From NCBI RefSeq assembly GCF_002979865.1, contig NZ_PCPZ01000005.1, forward strand, positions 1 to 64,000: a DNA stretch of 64,000 bases. The letters are read 5' to 3'. Of the stretch, positions 43,450 to 52,444 are shown piece by piece. The stretch comes from Arthrobacter sp. MYb214 (GTDB lineage: Bacteria > Actinomycetota > Actinomycetes > Actinomycetales > Micrococcaceae). The translations under genes were made by a program, and so were the position numbers. The notes below the pieces were generated by a model. The model had not been told where the DNA came from. It did no database searches and worked only from the letters and a program-made list of their open reading frames with translations. Every line of letters starts with the position of its first letter. The first letter of the stretch is position 1.

Positions 43450-44874
43450 TTAGCCCATGTGGATGACACCAAGGAGCATGCCCGAAGCGAGCATGACCAA
43501 GGAGACCACCAACGCACGCCACAGCACCTTCTTGTGGTGATCGCCCAAGTCCACACGAGAGAGCGACACCAGCAGCAAGATGGCTGGAACGAGCGGAGAC
43601 TGCATGTGCACTGGCTGTCCGGTGATGGAGGCGCGAGCCATATCCACCGCTGGTACACCGAAATGCGCGCCGGCTTCGGCGAGAACTGGCAAGACGCCGA
43701 AGTAGAAGGCGTCATTGCTCATCAGGAAGGTAGCTGGAATCGAAATCAGCCCGGTCAGTACTGCCATGTATGGACCCATGGAGGTAGGAATGACATCCAC
43801 CAGCCACTGGCTCATGGCATCAACCATGCCGGTGCCGGAGAGCACGCCGGTGAGCACTGCCGCGGCGAGCACCATGGAGACCACGGCAATGATTTCGCTG
43901 GAGTGCGCGGCGATCATCTTCACCTGGTCGGAGACCTTGGGGAAGTTGACGATCAAGGCGATCGCGGTTCCCACCATGAACAGGTAGGGCAACGGAGTGA
44001 CATCGACTACCAGCAGCACCATGATGGCGACGGTCAGCGCCAGGTTGAAGTAGAAGGTCTTGGGGCGCAGGGTCTCGCGATCCGGATCCAGGACGGTGCC
44101 GTCCAAGGTGGAAGCTTCGGTGCCATCGCCCTTGCGAGCCACGGATTCCAGTACGGCCAGGTTGCCTCCGGCAGGGGAAGTGCCAGCAGGGCTCTTTCCT
44201 CCGGTTGGGGTGGAAACGTTGCCGCCACCGAGTTCGGTGCCCCAGATTTCCGGACGCTCGCGCTGCAAGCGGCGGCGTTCGGATACGCCCATCTGCCATG
44301 CGAACAGGGCAATGACAATGAGGGAAATTCCCAGCGCAGGGAGCATCGGCACGAAGATTTCCGAGGCGTCAACACCTAGTGCCGCTGCCGCGCGGGCCGT
44401 TGGGCCGCCCCAGGGAACGATGTTCAGCGTGCCATTGGTCAGGCCTGCAACACAGGTCAGGACCACTGGGCTCATGCCCAGGCGCTGGTAGATCGGCAGC
44501 AGTGCCGCGGTAACCACAATGAAGGTGGTCGAGCCATCCCCATCGAGGGAAATTACGGCGGTGAGCAGCGAAGTGCCCATGACGACCTTGGCAGGGTCGT
44601 TGCCCACTAGCTTCTGGATGCCGGAGACCAATCGGTCGAACAAGCCGACGTCGATCATGATGCCGAAGTACATGATGGCGAACATCAGCAGGGCTGCGGT
44701 ACTGGACATGTCCTTGACCGCGTCCATGACCATGTCGCCAAGGCCGAATCCAGCACCGGTGAACAAGCCGAAGATGGTTGGAACCAGAATCAATGCCAGC
44801 AGCGGCGTCATGCGTTTTGTCATGATCAGCACCATGAAGGTGGCGACCATGAGGAATCCGAGTACAACGAGCAT
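43450..44874 (-). CDS. CitMHS-family citrate transporter
   Basis: A 474-residue membrane protein with about 11-12 helices. MYFGIMIDVGLFDRLV, VISLDGDGSTTFIVVTAALLPIYQ and NIVPWGGPTARAAAALG are hallmarks of CitMHS carriers, which import citrate complexed with Mg2+ or Ca2+ along with protons. Between about residues 210 and 270 there is a hydrophilic loop rich in Gly/Thr/Pro/Asp. ATG 44874 has GGAGG 8 nt upstream, so the 5-residue longer frame is rejected. Divergent from a CitA/CitB-like two-component system that very likely induces it. Confidence 0.92.
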   Translation of the reverse strand: MLVVLGFLMVATFMVLIMTKRMTPLLALILVPTIFGLFTGAGFGLGDMVMDAVKDMSSTAALLMFAIMYFGIMIDVGLFDRLVSGIQKLVGNDPAKVVMGTSLLTAVISLDGDGSTTFIVVTAALLPIYQRLGMSPVVLTCVAGLTNGTLNIVPWGGPTARAAAALGVDASEIFVPMLPALGISLIVIALFAWQMGVSERRRLQRERPEIWGTELGGGNVSTPTGGKSPAGTSPAGGNLAVLESVARKGDGTEASTLDGTVLDPDRETLRPKTFYFNLALTVAIMVLLVVDVTPLPYLFMVGTAIALIVNFPKVSDQVKMIAAHSSEIIAVVSMVLAAAVLTGVLSGTGMVDAMSQWLVDVIPTSMGPYMAVLTGLISIPATFLMSNDAFYFGVLPVLAEAGAHFGVPAVDMARASITGQPVHMQSPLVPAILLLVSLSRVDLGDHHKKVLWRALVVSLVMLASGMLLGVIHMG

Positions 44875-45048
44875 TGACCCGACCTCCATTTCAGTGTGAG
44901 TGAATCCTTAGTCCCCACAAGCTAGGAGGGGCACCCATTCAAGGTACGTGTCGGTGCTCACTTTGCGCGTCTTGTGCTTATTGTTGAAGGCTTAAGTTCT
45001 TTGCCAACTTTTTGCTCATTAAAATCACGAGAGTGGAAAGATGGGTTT

Positions 45049-46755
45049 ATGCTGGGTGGCATGTTCCGTTCTGGCGCCGGCACCCGGCATTTCGCATCAC
45101 GCATCATGCGGCTTCAATTCCTGGTCGTAGGTGTGCTGATTGTTCTCGTTACTGCCGGAACGCTTTTCGCCAGCTATGACCGCGTCTATTCGAAAGCCGA
45201 GGATACCTCGCTGACCATAGCTCGTTCGGTCGCCGTCTTGCCGGAAGTAGTTGAGCAGGTCTCGCACTATGCAAAGCTGGACAAACTGGAAGCCAAGGAG
45301 CTCGCCGATGGAAAACTGCAGCAACTGGCTAACGCTGTCATTGGGCAAGAGCAAGCGTATTTCGTGGTGATTACCGAGGACCGCGGACTGCGCTTGAGCC
45401 ATCCGAACCCCGAGGAACTGGGCCAAATGGTTTCTACTGACCCGGTGGCGTTGGAAGGCATTGAAGCGGTCTCCCGGGAACACGGAACCCTTGGTGAATC
45501 GGTGCGTGCCAAGGTCCCGGTCTACAGTACCGCGGGTGCGGTCATCGGAGAGGTTTCCGTGGGCGTGACCACTGACTCCTTGACCGGGGCGCTGCTTGAG
45601 TCCTTCGCCTGGATTGTATTGCTTGCGGCGATTTGCGCAGCCTTGGCAGTGCTTGCCGGACGAGTCACCGTACGCCGTTTGAAGCGCCAGACCCTCGGGC
45701 TGGAACCGGCCGAAATTGCCCAGCTTGTCAGGGACCAGCAGGCCGTGCTCTACGGTGTTACCGAAGGTGTCATGGGCATTGGCGCAGATAGCCGGATTAC
45801 CGTGCGCAACAGGGCTGCCAGGCAATTGCTGGGACTGCCGCACCGCACCGAATTGGAAGACGTGGTCGGCCGCCACTTTGAATCCGCTGGATTGGATCAC
45901 CGGCTGGTCAGGGCGATCAAGGAATGCGACCCGGCACCGGTGCGCTTTGCGGCCAATGGCAACTCGCTCATAGCCCGCGTGACCAAGGTCGACCGTGACG
46001 GAGTGGACCTCGGACTGGTCGTGCTGCTCCATGATGTCACCACCCTTGAAGCGCTGGGCACCAAACTCGATGCAGTCCAGGACATGGCCGATGCGCTGCG
46101 CGCCCAGCGCCATGAATTCGCCAACCGGATGCACGCAGTCCTCGGGCTGATCAACTTGGGCAAGATCGAACAGGCAGAAGACTACCTGCGTGAGGTGATG
46201 GAATCCGGGCCGAAGATCGCTCAGGTTCCCGGGCTGGAGGCCATCCAGGACGCTTACCTCTCGGCGTTTATTTCGGCGAAGGCGGTGCGCGCCCACGAAC
46301 AAGGCATAGAACTGAGAGTGTCTGCCCAATCCATGCTTTTCGGACACATCGCCTCGGCCCACGATGCCCAAGACGCCACCGCAGTCCTGGGGAATCTGCT
46401 GGATAACGCCTTCACTGCAGCTCTTTGCACAGATGCAGAACCCTGGGTGGAAATCGACTTGCTCTCCGAAGGGAACACCTTGCACATAGCCGTGGCCGAT
46501 TCTGGACCCGGCATTACCACCGACGAGGATATCTTCGCCCGGGACGTCAGCACCGGATCCCATCTGGGCGGCGATCATGGCCATGGCGTCGGATTGCCGC
46601 TGATCAGACGGCTCGCCCAAGCCCGCAGCGGGGACGTCTGGATAGCGGACCGCGGGACGGATGGTTCCGGGGCAGTTATCGCAGCAAGATTGCCGGCGGT
46701 ACTGGTGGAGCCAGCCAATACGGAAAACGACGAGATTGAAGGAGCGCAACATTGA
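45049..46755 (+). CDS. CitA/DcuS-type sensor histidine kinase
   Basis: A 568-residue sensor. Two membrane helices (about 22-42 and 186-207) bracket an outside sensor domain with the CitA/DcuS pattern (VSHYAKLDKLEAKELADGKL..., FVVITEDRGLRLSHPNPEELG, VPVYSTAGAVIGEVSVGVT). A PAS domain follows, then the kinase with phospho-acceptor His355 in QRHEFANRMHAVLGL, the N box NLLDNAFTAAL and G boxes DSGPGI and GVGLPL. It should sense citrate or a related acid. ATG 45049 has GGAAAG upstream. Its stop overlaps the next start (TTGA). Confidence 0.9.
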   Translation: MLGGMFRSGAGTRHFASRIMRLQFLVVGVLIVLVTAGTLFASYDRVYSKAEDTSLTIARSVAVLPEVVEQVSHYAKLDKLEAKELADGKLQQLANAVIGQEQAYFVVITEDRGLRLSHPNPEELGQMVSTDPVALEGIEAVSREHGTLGESVRAKVPVYSTAGAVIGEVSVGVTTDSLTGALLESFAWIVLLAAICAALAVLAGRVTVRRLKRQTLGLEPAEIAQLVRDQQAVLYGVTEGVMGIGADSRITVRNRAARQLLGLPHRTELEDVVGRHFESAGLDHRLVRAIKECDPAPVRFAANGNSLIARVTKVDRDGVDLGLVVLLHDVTTLEALGTKLDAVQDMADALRAQRHEFANRMHAVLGLINLGKIEQAEDYLREVMESGPKIAQVPGLEAIQDAYLSAFISAKAVRAHEQGIELRVSAQSMLFGHIASAHDAQDATAVLGNLLDNAFTAALCTDAEPWVEIDLLSEGNTLHIAVADSGPGITTDEDIFARDVSTGSHLGGDHGHGVGLPLIRRLAQARSGDVWIADRGTDGSGAVIAARLPAVLVEPANTENDEIEGAQH

Positions 46756-47423
46756 GCGAGAATTCCAGCGGCAACTACCGGGTGCTAATTGTCGATGACG
46801 ATTTCCGGGTAGGAGAGCTGCACGCTGAGATGGTCAACGCCATTCCCGGGTTCCAGGCCCTGGAGCCTGTGCAGGATCCGCGTGTTGTGCCCAAAATGGT
46901 GAAGAGCCTGAAACCTGATTTGGTATTGCTGGATCTCTACCTGCCGCATGTCAGTGGAATCGAGCTGCTGAGAGAACTCGATGTTGATGCGATCATGATT
47001 TCCGCGGCGATTGAACCGAAGAACATTGACAAAGCGTTGCGCTCGGGCGCACTGGCGTTCATCATCAAGCCCTTTGAGGCCAAGACCCTGGCCGCCAAGC
47101 TCAAAGGCTGGGCTCGCTATCGTCGCCAATTGACCGGGACCGCGGAGTTCAACCAGCAGGGAGTGGACCGGTTGTACCGGGCACTCCAAGGGGGCGAAGA
47201 AACCAACGCATCGGTGGGTGCCGCCCCCACCGAACAGGCAGTTCTTTCCTGCGTCAAGGACGCTACCGAACCCATGAGCGTCGCCGAGGTCGCGGAGGCA
47301 ATTGGGGTTGCCCGTGCGACAGCGCAACGGTATTTGGCGGCGCTGGTGGCCAATGAATCCCTGGAGCTGCAGCTTGGATACGGAACCCGTGGCCGTCCCG
47401 AGCACCGTTACGTGGCACGCTAG
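46752..47423 (+). CDS. CitB/DcuR-type response regulator
   Basis: A 223-residue regulator. The receiver domain has VLIVDDDF, phospho-acceptor Asp61 in LLDLYLP and Lys in FIIKPFEA. The C-terminal winged helix domain ends with VAEAIGVARATAQRYLAALVAN, matching CitB/DcuR-type activators. It starts at a TTG that overlaps the kinase stop by 4 nt, so translation is coupled. The likely target is the divergent CitMHS promoter region between 44875 and 45048. Confidence 0.9.
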   Translation: MSENSSGNYRVLIVDDDFRVGELHAEMVNAIPGFQALEPVQDPRVVPKMVKSLKPDLVLLDLYLPHVSGIELLRELDVDAIMISAAIEPKNIDKALRSGALAFIIKPFEAKTLAAKLKGWARYRRQLTGTAEFNQQGVDRLYRALQGGEETNASVGAAPTEQAVLSCVKDATEPMSVAEVAEAIGVARATAQRYLAALVANESLELQLGYGTRGRPEHRYVAR

Positions 47424-47435
47424 CGGCTCGGCCTC

Positions 47436-48191
47436 CTAGGTTGCGTCCCAGACCTTTCGGTAGAACGACACCTTCCGCTCATCGGGTTCGATTCCGTACC
47501 CGGCGTAGACATGCTGTTCGAAACCAGGCCCGTAATTCCACTCGGTGCTCCATGCGGCAACGGCGAGATCCGCCCAGCGGTCTCCGACACCCAATTTCCC
47601 CATATCCACATGCGCGCTGAAATCATGGCTATCGGTGATGATCGTGTTGGGCAGGCAAGCATCGCCATGGCAGACCACAAGATCAAGCTCCGGGATTTCA
47701 GCCAGCAAAGCAGCTTGCTCCCGGGCAGGCAGGTGCTGGATGCGGGATTCCAGATCCCAGCTGAAGGGGCACTGGTCGACCGGCAGCCGATCGTGCAGGT
47801 GGCGCAGACCGGCGCCCACTGCAAACGCGGATCGCGCCGGATCGCTTTTGCCAAGCTCGCTGACTGCACTGTGCCCGGGCAATGCTGCCGTGACGAGCAG
47901 CTGGCCGTCAGCATGCTGTCCGCAGCTGAGCACTTCGGGGACTCTGATGAATTCTCCCGCCCACCGCATGCGCAGGGCTTCAGCCAGGAGATCGCCGTCC
48001 TCTGCGGGAGGGCATCCCGGCGACCACTTGGCGAAGCGCATCTGCTCGCCCTGTCCAATCCGGTATGTTATCCCGCCTAATGCGTTCTGCCAGATACCCT
48101 CGATTTCCGCCTGGCCGGCTGCAGTGCGCACAGCCGGAGGAATTGGGTGGCCAGCCGACGGCGGGCCAGAAATGACTTGAGGTGAACTCAT
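47436..48191 (-). CDS. APH(3')-like aminoglycoside phosphotransferase family protein
   Basis: A 251-residue kinase-fold protein. The catalytic loop VVCHGDACLPNTII and the metal-binding HVDMGKLGVGDRWADLAVA match APH(3') enzymes closely in pattern; an N-terminal ATP-binding lobe contains MRFAKWSPGC with the conserved Lys. By family it transfers phosphate from ATP to an aminoglycoside hydroxyl; an intrinsic chromosomal relative could have a different substrate. There is no transposon or integron around it and codon use looks native. No ribosome-binding site is seen, so the mRNA may be leaderless. Confidence 0.82.
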   Translation of the reverse strand: MSSPQVISGPPSAGHPIPPAVRTAAGQAEIEGIWQNALGGITYRIGQGEQMRFAKWSPGCPPAEDGDLLAEALRMRWAGEFIRVPEVLSCGQHADGQLLVTAALPGHSAVSELGKSDPARSAFAVGAGLRHLHDRLPVDQCPFSWDLESRIQHLPAREQAALLAEIPELDLVVCHGDACLPNTIITDSHDFSAHVDMGKLGVGDRWADLAVAAWSTEWNYGPGFEQHVYAGYGIEPDERKVSFYRKVWDAT

Positions 48192-48330
48192 TTTTCTAGT
48201 CTGCCAGTAATGGGCGTGCTTTGGAGTTCAGGATCTCTGGATTCGTGGTGTGGACTGGACACGAATGATTTCTCTTGGTGTTCATCTGGGCTCAAGGAAA
48301 TGGCTGATCAAGTCGCGAACACTGAATCCC

Positions 48331-49938
48331 ATGAATAATATTTCGCGACGCAAATTGCTCACCGGCGCCATTGGCGCAGGTGCATTGACCTTGGTTGGGC
48401 CCACTGGAGCAGCGCTGGTTTCCAGCAGTCCCCGACTCGTGCGTTCCCGCCTGGGATTGACCAGCGGATTTTCCATGGGGGATGTCTCTGCCAGCAACGC
48501 CGTACTCTGGGCTCGCAGCTCCGGGGAAGGCCGCTTGCGCGCGCAGCTGCGTGCGGTGGACGAAGCAGGGGAAATCATCCGCGGCCGTGGATCCTTCGCC
48601 AAGACTTTGCGCGGTGCCTACGCCCGCGAGGCCACTGACTTCACTGCAAAGATCAATGCCGAGCATCTGCCTGCCGGTACCCGTTTCGCAGTCAGCATCG
48701 GTTTCGAGGACGATAACGGCACCCTTGGCGAGACTCAGAACGGCTGGTTCAGCACCGCACCGGCGTTGACCGGTCGCCGCAACCACGACGCCTCCCGTGC
48801 CCAGAGTTTTGTGTGGTCCGGCGACACCGCTGGCCAGGGCTGGGGCATCAACGAAGAAATCGGTGGCATGCGCGCCTACGCGGCCATGCATGCAACCAAG
48901 CCGGACTTCTTCGTGCACAGCGGCGACACCATCTACGCCGACGGCCCGATTGCCGCAGAAGTTGTGGAACCGGACGGCCATATCTGGCGCAACTTGGTCA
49001 CCGAGGAAGTCTCCAAGGTGGCCGAAACCCTGGCCGAGTATCGTGGGCGGCACCGCTACAACCTGATGGACCACAACGTGCGTGCCATGTATTCCGAGGT
49101 TCCGGTGATTGCCCAGTGGGATGACCACGAGACCCATAACAACTGGTGGCCGGGTGAGATCATCGAAGATGAGCGCTATACCGTGCGCGATATCAACACC
49201 CTTGCCGCCCGTGGCCGCCAGGCCTGGCAGGAATACCAGCCGATCGCCGACCCGCGCGCCATGCGCGCAGGCATCGGATTCGAGGCGGCACGCATCTACC
49301 GCAAAATCTCGCGTGGTCCAGCAATGGACCTGTTCGCATTGGACATGCGCAGCTACAAGTCCGAGAACACCACCGGAATGGAAGAGAAGTCCACTTCAAT
49401 TCTCGGCGAAGAGCAGCTGAATTGGCTAGTCGATTCCTTGGCCAAGTCCAAGGCAACCTGGAAAGTCATTCTCAACGACCTGCCGCTGGGCATCATTGTT
49501 CCGGACGGCAAGGCGCAGGAATCAATTTCCAACGCAGACCACGGAGCACCACTAGGCCGCGAGCTGGAACTTGCCCGCCTGCTCAAGGCCATCAAGGACC
49601 GCGGCATCAAGAATGTCGTCTTCCTGACCGCGGATGTGCACTATTGCGCGGCGCACCACTACTCTCCAGAGCGTGCTGCCTTCAGCGAGTTCAATGAGTT
49701 CTGGGAATTCGTGGCCGGTCCAGTCAATGCCGGTTCCTTCGGGCCGAACCAAATGGATGGCACTTTCGGACCACGCGTGGACTTCTCGCTGGCTGGCAGC
49801 ACCAACCAGTCGCCGCGCGATGGCAAGGGCCAGTTCTTCGGCCACGTCGAGCTGGATGAGCAGGACCTGTTCACCGTCACGCTGCGCAATGGCTTGGGCG
49901 AAATCGTCTATACCAAGACACTGGAACCGAATAAATAG
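48331..49938 (+). CDS. phoD: PhoD-family alkaline phosphatase, Tat-exported
   Basis: A 535-residue metallophosphatase. The Tat signal is SRRKLLTGAIGAGALTLVG. A PhoD N-terminal domain (GFSMGDVSASNAVLWARSS) is followed by the catalytic part with WSGDTAGQGWG, FFVHSGDTIYADGP, IAQWDDHETHNNWWPG and FLTADVHYCAAHHY, which hold the Fe/Ca ligands. It frees phosphate from mono- and diesters outside the cell. ATG 48331 is chosen for the Tat signal; a longer frame to 48250 adds a segment that would bury it. No PHO box was recognised. A perfect terminator follows. Confidence 0.9.
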   Translation: MNNISRRKLLTGAIGAGALTLVGPTGAALVSSSPRLVRSRLGLTSGFSMGDVSASNAVLWARSSGEGRLRAQLRAVDEAGEIIRGRGSFAKTLRGAYAREATDFTAKINAEHLPAGTRFAVSIGFEDDNGTLGETQNGWFSTAPALTGRRNHDASRAQSFVWSGDTAGQGWGINEEIGGMRAYAAMHATKPDFFVHSGDTIYADGPIAAEVVEPDGHIWRNLVTEEVSKVAETLAEYRGRHRYNLMDHNVRAMYSEVPVIAQWDDHETHNNWWPGEIIEDERYTVRDINTLAARGRQAWQEYQPIADPRAMRAGIGFEAARIYRKISRGPAMDLFALDMRSYKSENTTGMEEKSTSILGEEQLNWLVDSLAKSKATWKVILNDLPLGIIVPDGKAQESISNADHGAPLGRELELARLLKAIKDRGIKNVVFLTADVHYCAAHHYSPERAAFSEFNEFWEFVAGPVNAGSFGPNQMDGTFGPRVDFSLAGSTNQSPRDGKGQFFGHVELDEQDLFTVTLRNGLGEIVYTKTLEPNK

Positions 49939-49948
49939 CAGTTAATAG

Positions 49949-49991
49949 GGAGAACGCCTGCGAAACAGTAATTGTTTCGCAGGCGTTCTCC
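49949..49991. terminator. Bidirectional terminator between phoD and aspartokinase genes
   Basis: An 18-bp perfect stem (GGAGAACGCCTGCGAAAC and complement) with a 7-nt loop lies between the convergent genes and is followed by TTAT on the plus strand. Confidence 0.85.
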
Positions 49992-50009
49992 TTATCAGCT
50001 TGTCGGCGC

Positions 50010-51296
50010 TTAGCGGCCGGTGCCGCCGTAGACGGTGGCTTCCACATCGGTATCCAGATCGAACGCGGTGTGGATAGCGCGTACTGCATCGTTGAGCTTG
50101 TCGGCGTCGGTGACCACGGAGATGCGGATCTCTGAAGTGGAGATCATGTCCACGTTCACGCCCGCGCGGTGCAAGGCCTCGAAGAAGGTGAAGGAGACTC
50201 CTGGATTCGAGCGCATTCCGGCACCGATCAACGAGAGCTTGCCAACCTCGTCATTGTGCTCGATTTCCTCGAAACCGATCTCCGGCTTCGCGGTGTTCAG
50301 TGCTTCAAGCACATGCTTGGTCTCGGTCATCGGCAGGGTGAAGGAGATATCGGTGGCACCCGAACCGCGGGTCGAGATGTTCTGCACAATCATGTCGATA
50401 TTGGCCTGCGCAGCGGCGATAACCCCGAAAATCTGTGCTGCTTTGCCGGGGATGTCCGGAACGCCAATGATGGTGACCTTGGCTTCGGAGTGGTCGTGGG
50501 CGACACCTGAGATGATTGGCTGTTCCAAGGGTTCTCCCTCTTGAATTTTGATTTTGTCTTCGGGATCCGGGAGCACCCAGGTGCCCTCGTTGGTGCTGAA
50601 TGAAGAGCGCACGTGCAGCGGCACGCCGAAACGGCGGGCGTATTCCACGCAACGCAGGTGCAAGATCTTCGAGCCGCTGGCGGCCATTTCCAGCATTTCT
50701 TCACTGGTGATCTTCTCGATCTTCTTGGCCGAGGCGACCACGCGCGGGTCGGCGGTGTAGATGCCGTCCACGTCGGTGTAGATTTCGCAGACATCGGCGC
50801 CCAGCGCTGCGGCCAGCGCGACGGCGGTGGTATCCGAGCCGCCACGGCCCATGGTGGTGATGTTCTTGGATTCCTTGCTCATGCCCTGGAACCCAGCGAC
50901 GATGGCGATGAATCCGCGGTCGATAGCACGGCGCACGCGCTGTGGGGAGACCTCCATGATGCGGGCTTTGCCGTGGGTCGAGTCGGTGATCAATCCTGCC
51001 TGCGAGCCGGTGAATGAAGCGGCCTGCTCGCCGAGCTGGTTGATCGCCATCGCCAGCAGCGACATCGAGATGCGTTCGCCAGCGGAGAGCAGCATGTCCA
51101 TCTCGCGGGCTGGTGCATCATCGGTAAGCTGGCCTGCCAGGTCCAGCAAGTCATCGGTGGTGTCGCCCATTGCGGAAACAACGACAACGACGTCATGGCC
51201 CTTGGACTTAGTATCAATAATTCGGCGCGCTACACGCTTGATGCCTTCGGCATCTGAAACGGAAGAACCGCCAAACTTTTGAACAATTAGGCCCAT
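50010..51296 (-). CDS. lysC: Aspartate kinase
   Basis: A 428-residue enzyme catalysing the first step from aspartate to lysine, threonine and methionine. KFGGSSVSD is the N-terminal substrate site, GFQGMSKESKNITTMGRGGSDTTAVALAAALGAD the kinase core, and two ACT domains follow (VTIIGVPDIPGKAAQIFGVIA and LSLIGAGMRSNPGVSFTFFEALHRAG) for feedback by lysine plus threonine. An internal start giving a separate beta subunit is common in this family and may exist here. ATG 51296 has GGAG 9 nt upstream. The asd gene, frequently next to it in actinobacteria, is not here. Confidence 0.95.
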   Translation of the reverse strand: MGLIVQKFGGSSVSDAEGIKRVARRIIDTKSKGHDVVVVVSAMGDTTDDLLDLAGQLTDDAPAREMDMLLSAGERISMSLLAMAINQLGEQAASFTGSQAGLITDSTHGKARIMEVSPQRVRRAIDRGFIAIVAGFQGMSKESKNITTMGRGGSDTTAVALAAALGADVCEIYTDVDGIYTADPRVVASAKKIEKITSEEMLEMAASGSKILHLRCVEYARRFGVPLHVRSSFSTNEGTWVLPDPEDKIKIQEGEPLEQPIISGVAHDHSEAKVTIIGVPDIPGKAAQIFGVIAAAQANIDMIVQNISTRGSGATDISFTLPMTETKHVLEALNTAKPEIGFEEIEHNDEVGKLSLIGAGMRSNPGVSFTFFEALHRAGVNVDMISTSEIRISVVTDADKLNDAVRAIHTAFDLDTDVEATVYGGTGR

Positions 51297-51477
51297 GGGC
51301 ACTCACTCCACCTGTTGAAAGCTGTGCCTCGCCGCCGGTGCTTTTTGATGGAACTGTGGCGCGAGACATCTACCAGATAAATATTGTGACAGCTACGGGG
51401 CGACATGTCCTAGTTGTGAAGGTAACCATTGGTCATATTGCCTAGGAACCTCAATGCAGGTTGTTGAAAAACACTGG

Positions 51478-52029
51478 CTACCCCTTGAATTCAGCCAAAA
51501 TTTGTCGCCAAAAGCTCTTCCATCCAGACACCTGTTCAGGTGTTCCAGCCTTAGTAATGTTTATGGCAACCGAGGCTTTTCCACCTTTGAGGCCAATGTC
51601 TACCTGTGTCTTGGTTCCGTCGCTGAAATCAGCTCGCCAATAGCGCCATCGCTCTGAGCCGCTGGTGCGTGCAGGTTCGGAAAGCTGGTGGCCGTTGAAC
51701 TCCTGGCGCCCCTGGACGCAGGCGATCCAGCGTTCCAGCGCGGTATCCAAATCAGCATCGATGGTGCTGCTCACCGAACCTTGGAAGGTGCCGTCTTGGG
51801 ATTGGCCGGGCAGGCGTCGGCCAATGTGCTGCTCATAGGCTACAGCCACGGATTGAGCCCACCAGCCCGGAGTGTCGACGGTTGGGGGCATGTGGGTGAA
51901 AGCCAGTTCGGCTATCTGCTTGTGCGTAAGTTGATCGGCTCCGCCAGCGCGCAGTTTGGCGCACCACTGATCCCATTCAATGCCGGTGGCCTTGGCGATG
52001 GCCGGGAGGTTGCTGCTTTTTGTTGCCAT
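51478..52029 (-). CDS. DUF4287-like conserved protein
   Basis: A 183-residue cytoplasmic protein. The N-terminal half (NLPAIAKATGIEWDQWCAKL, HKQIAELAFTHMP, TPGWWAQSVAVAYEQHIGRR) follows the DUF4287 pattern seen in actinobacteria; the C-terminal half (WRYWRADFSDGTKTQVDIGL, SGWKSFWRQILAEFKG) resembles an SRPBCC-type domain. Function unknown. On the minus strand, not in a clear operon; a degraded coding frame lies directly upstream. Confidence 0.7.
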   Translation of the reverse strand: MATKSSNLPAIAKATGIEWDQWCAKLRAGGADQLTHKQIAELAFTHMPPTVDTPGWWAQSVAVAYEQHIGRRLPGQSQDGTFQGSVSSTIDADLDTALERWIACVQGRQEFNGHQLSEPARTSGSERWRYWRADFSDGTKTQVDIGLKGGKASVAINITKAGTPEQVSGWKSFWRQILAEFKG

Positions 52030-52256
52030 GAGGACAGTCTAGGGCGGACTTGGAGCTGTCGGTACTCCGAAGCGATGCGCCGGGCCCGCAGGAGCCTGCC
52101 GCTTTCCTGCGGGTCCTGCATCAGCGGAAGCAGCTTCTGAATCCATTCGTTCTGCGTCATGTCGCGCAGGCCCGCGGCATCCATGATGCCTGCCCATTCC
52201 TTCCACTCTTGAACCAGTGCGGATTTCGATTTTCCCTGATCTGCCCAGTGAAGTGC
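52030..52256 (-). pseudogene. Possible broken small gene upstream of the DUF4287-like gene
   Basis: One minus-strand frame reads ALVQEWKEWAGIMDAAGLRD and continues into NEWIQKLLPLMQDPQESGRL then RRIASEYRQL with codon use like neighbouring genes. However, it has no usable start: an in-frame TGA lies at 52257-52259, and the nearby ATG (52260) with MSTSLGRSGKIEI is in another frame. Joining the two would need a frameshift near 52210-52240. The EW..W...L..AG...LT spacing recalls the N-terminus of the next gene, so it may be a decayed relative. Sequencing error is an alternative. Confidence 0.3.
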
Positions 52257-52390
52257 TCATGTGCCGAAACCTGACGCGCTCCAACAACAAGGTGGCCGCG
52301 GCGCCGCTGTCTGGCGCCGGGGAACGGGCCTTGAGCGAGGGCGCTGTGCGAAGCCGTGAACTGCCGGTGCATGTAGTGGGCTTTAAAGGC

Positions 52391-52433
52391 CCCTGGCCGG
52401 TCTTCTCGGTAATTCCGAGAAGAACGGCCAGGG
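52391..52433 (-). terminator. Terminator after the MarR gene
   Basis: CCCTGGCCGGTCTTCTCGG and its near-complement (one mismatch) surround AATT; on the minus strand the stem is followed by GCCTTTAAA. It lies 12 nt past the stop of the MarR gene. Confidence 0.75.
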
Positions 52434-52444
52434 ATTGGACCGCT

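Noticed and set aside
45097-46752. Minus-strand frame of 551 codons opposite the sensor kinase
   Set aside because: Antisense shadow of a gene with clear kinase motifs; composition is not protein-like.
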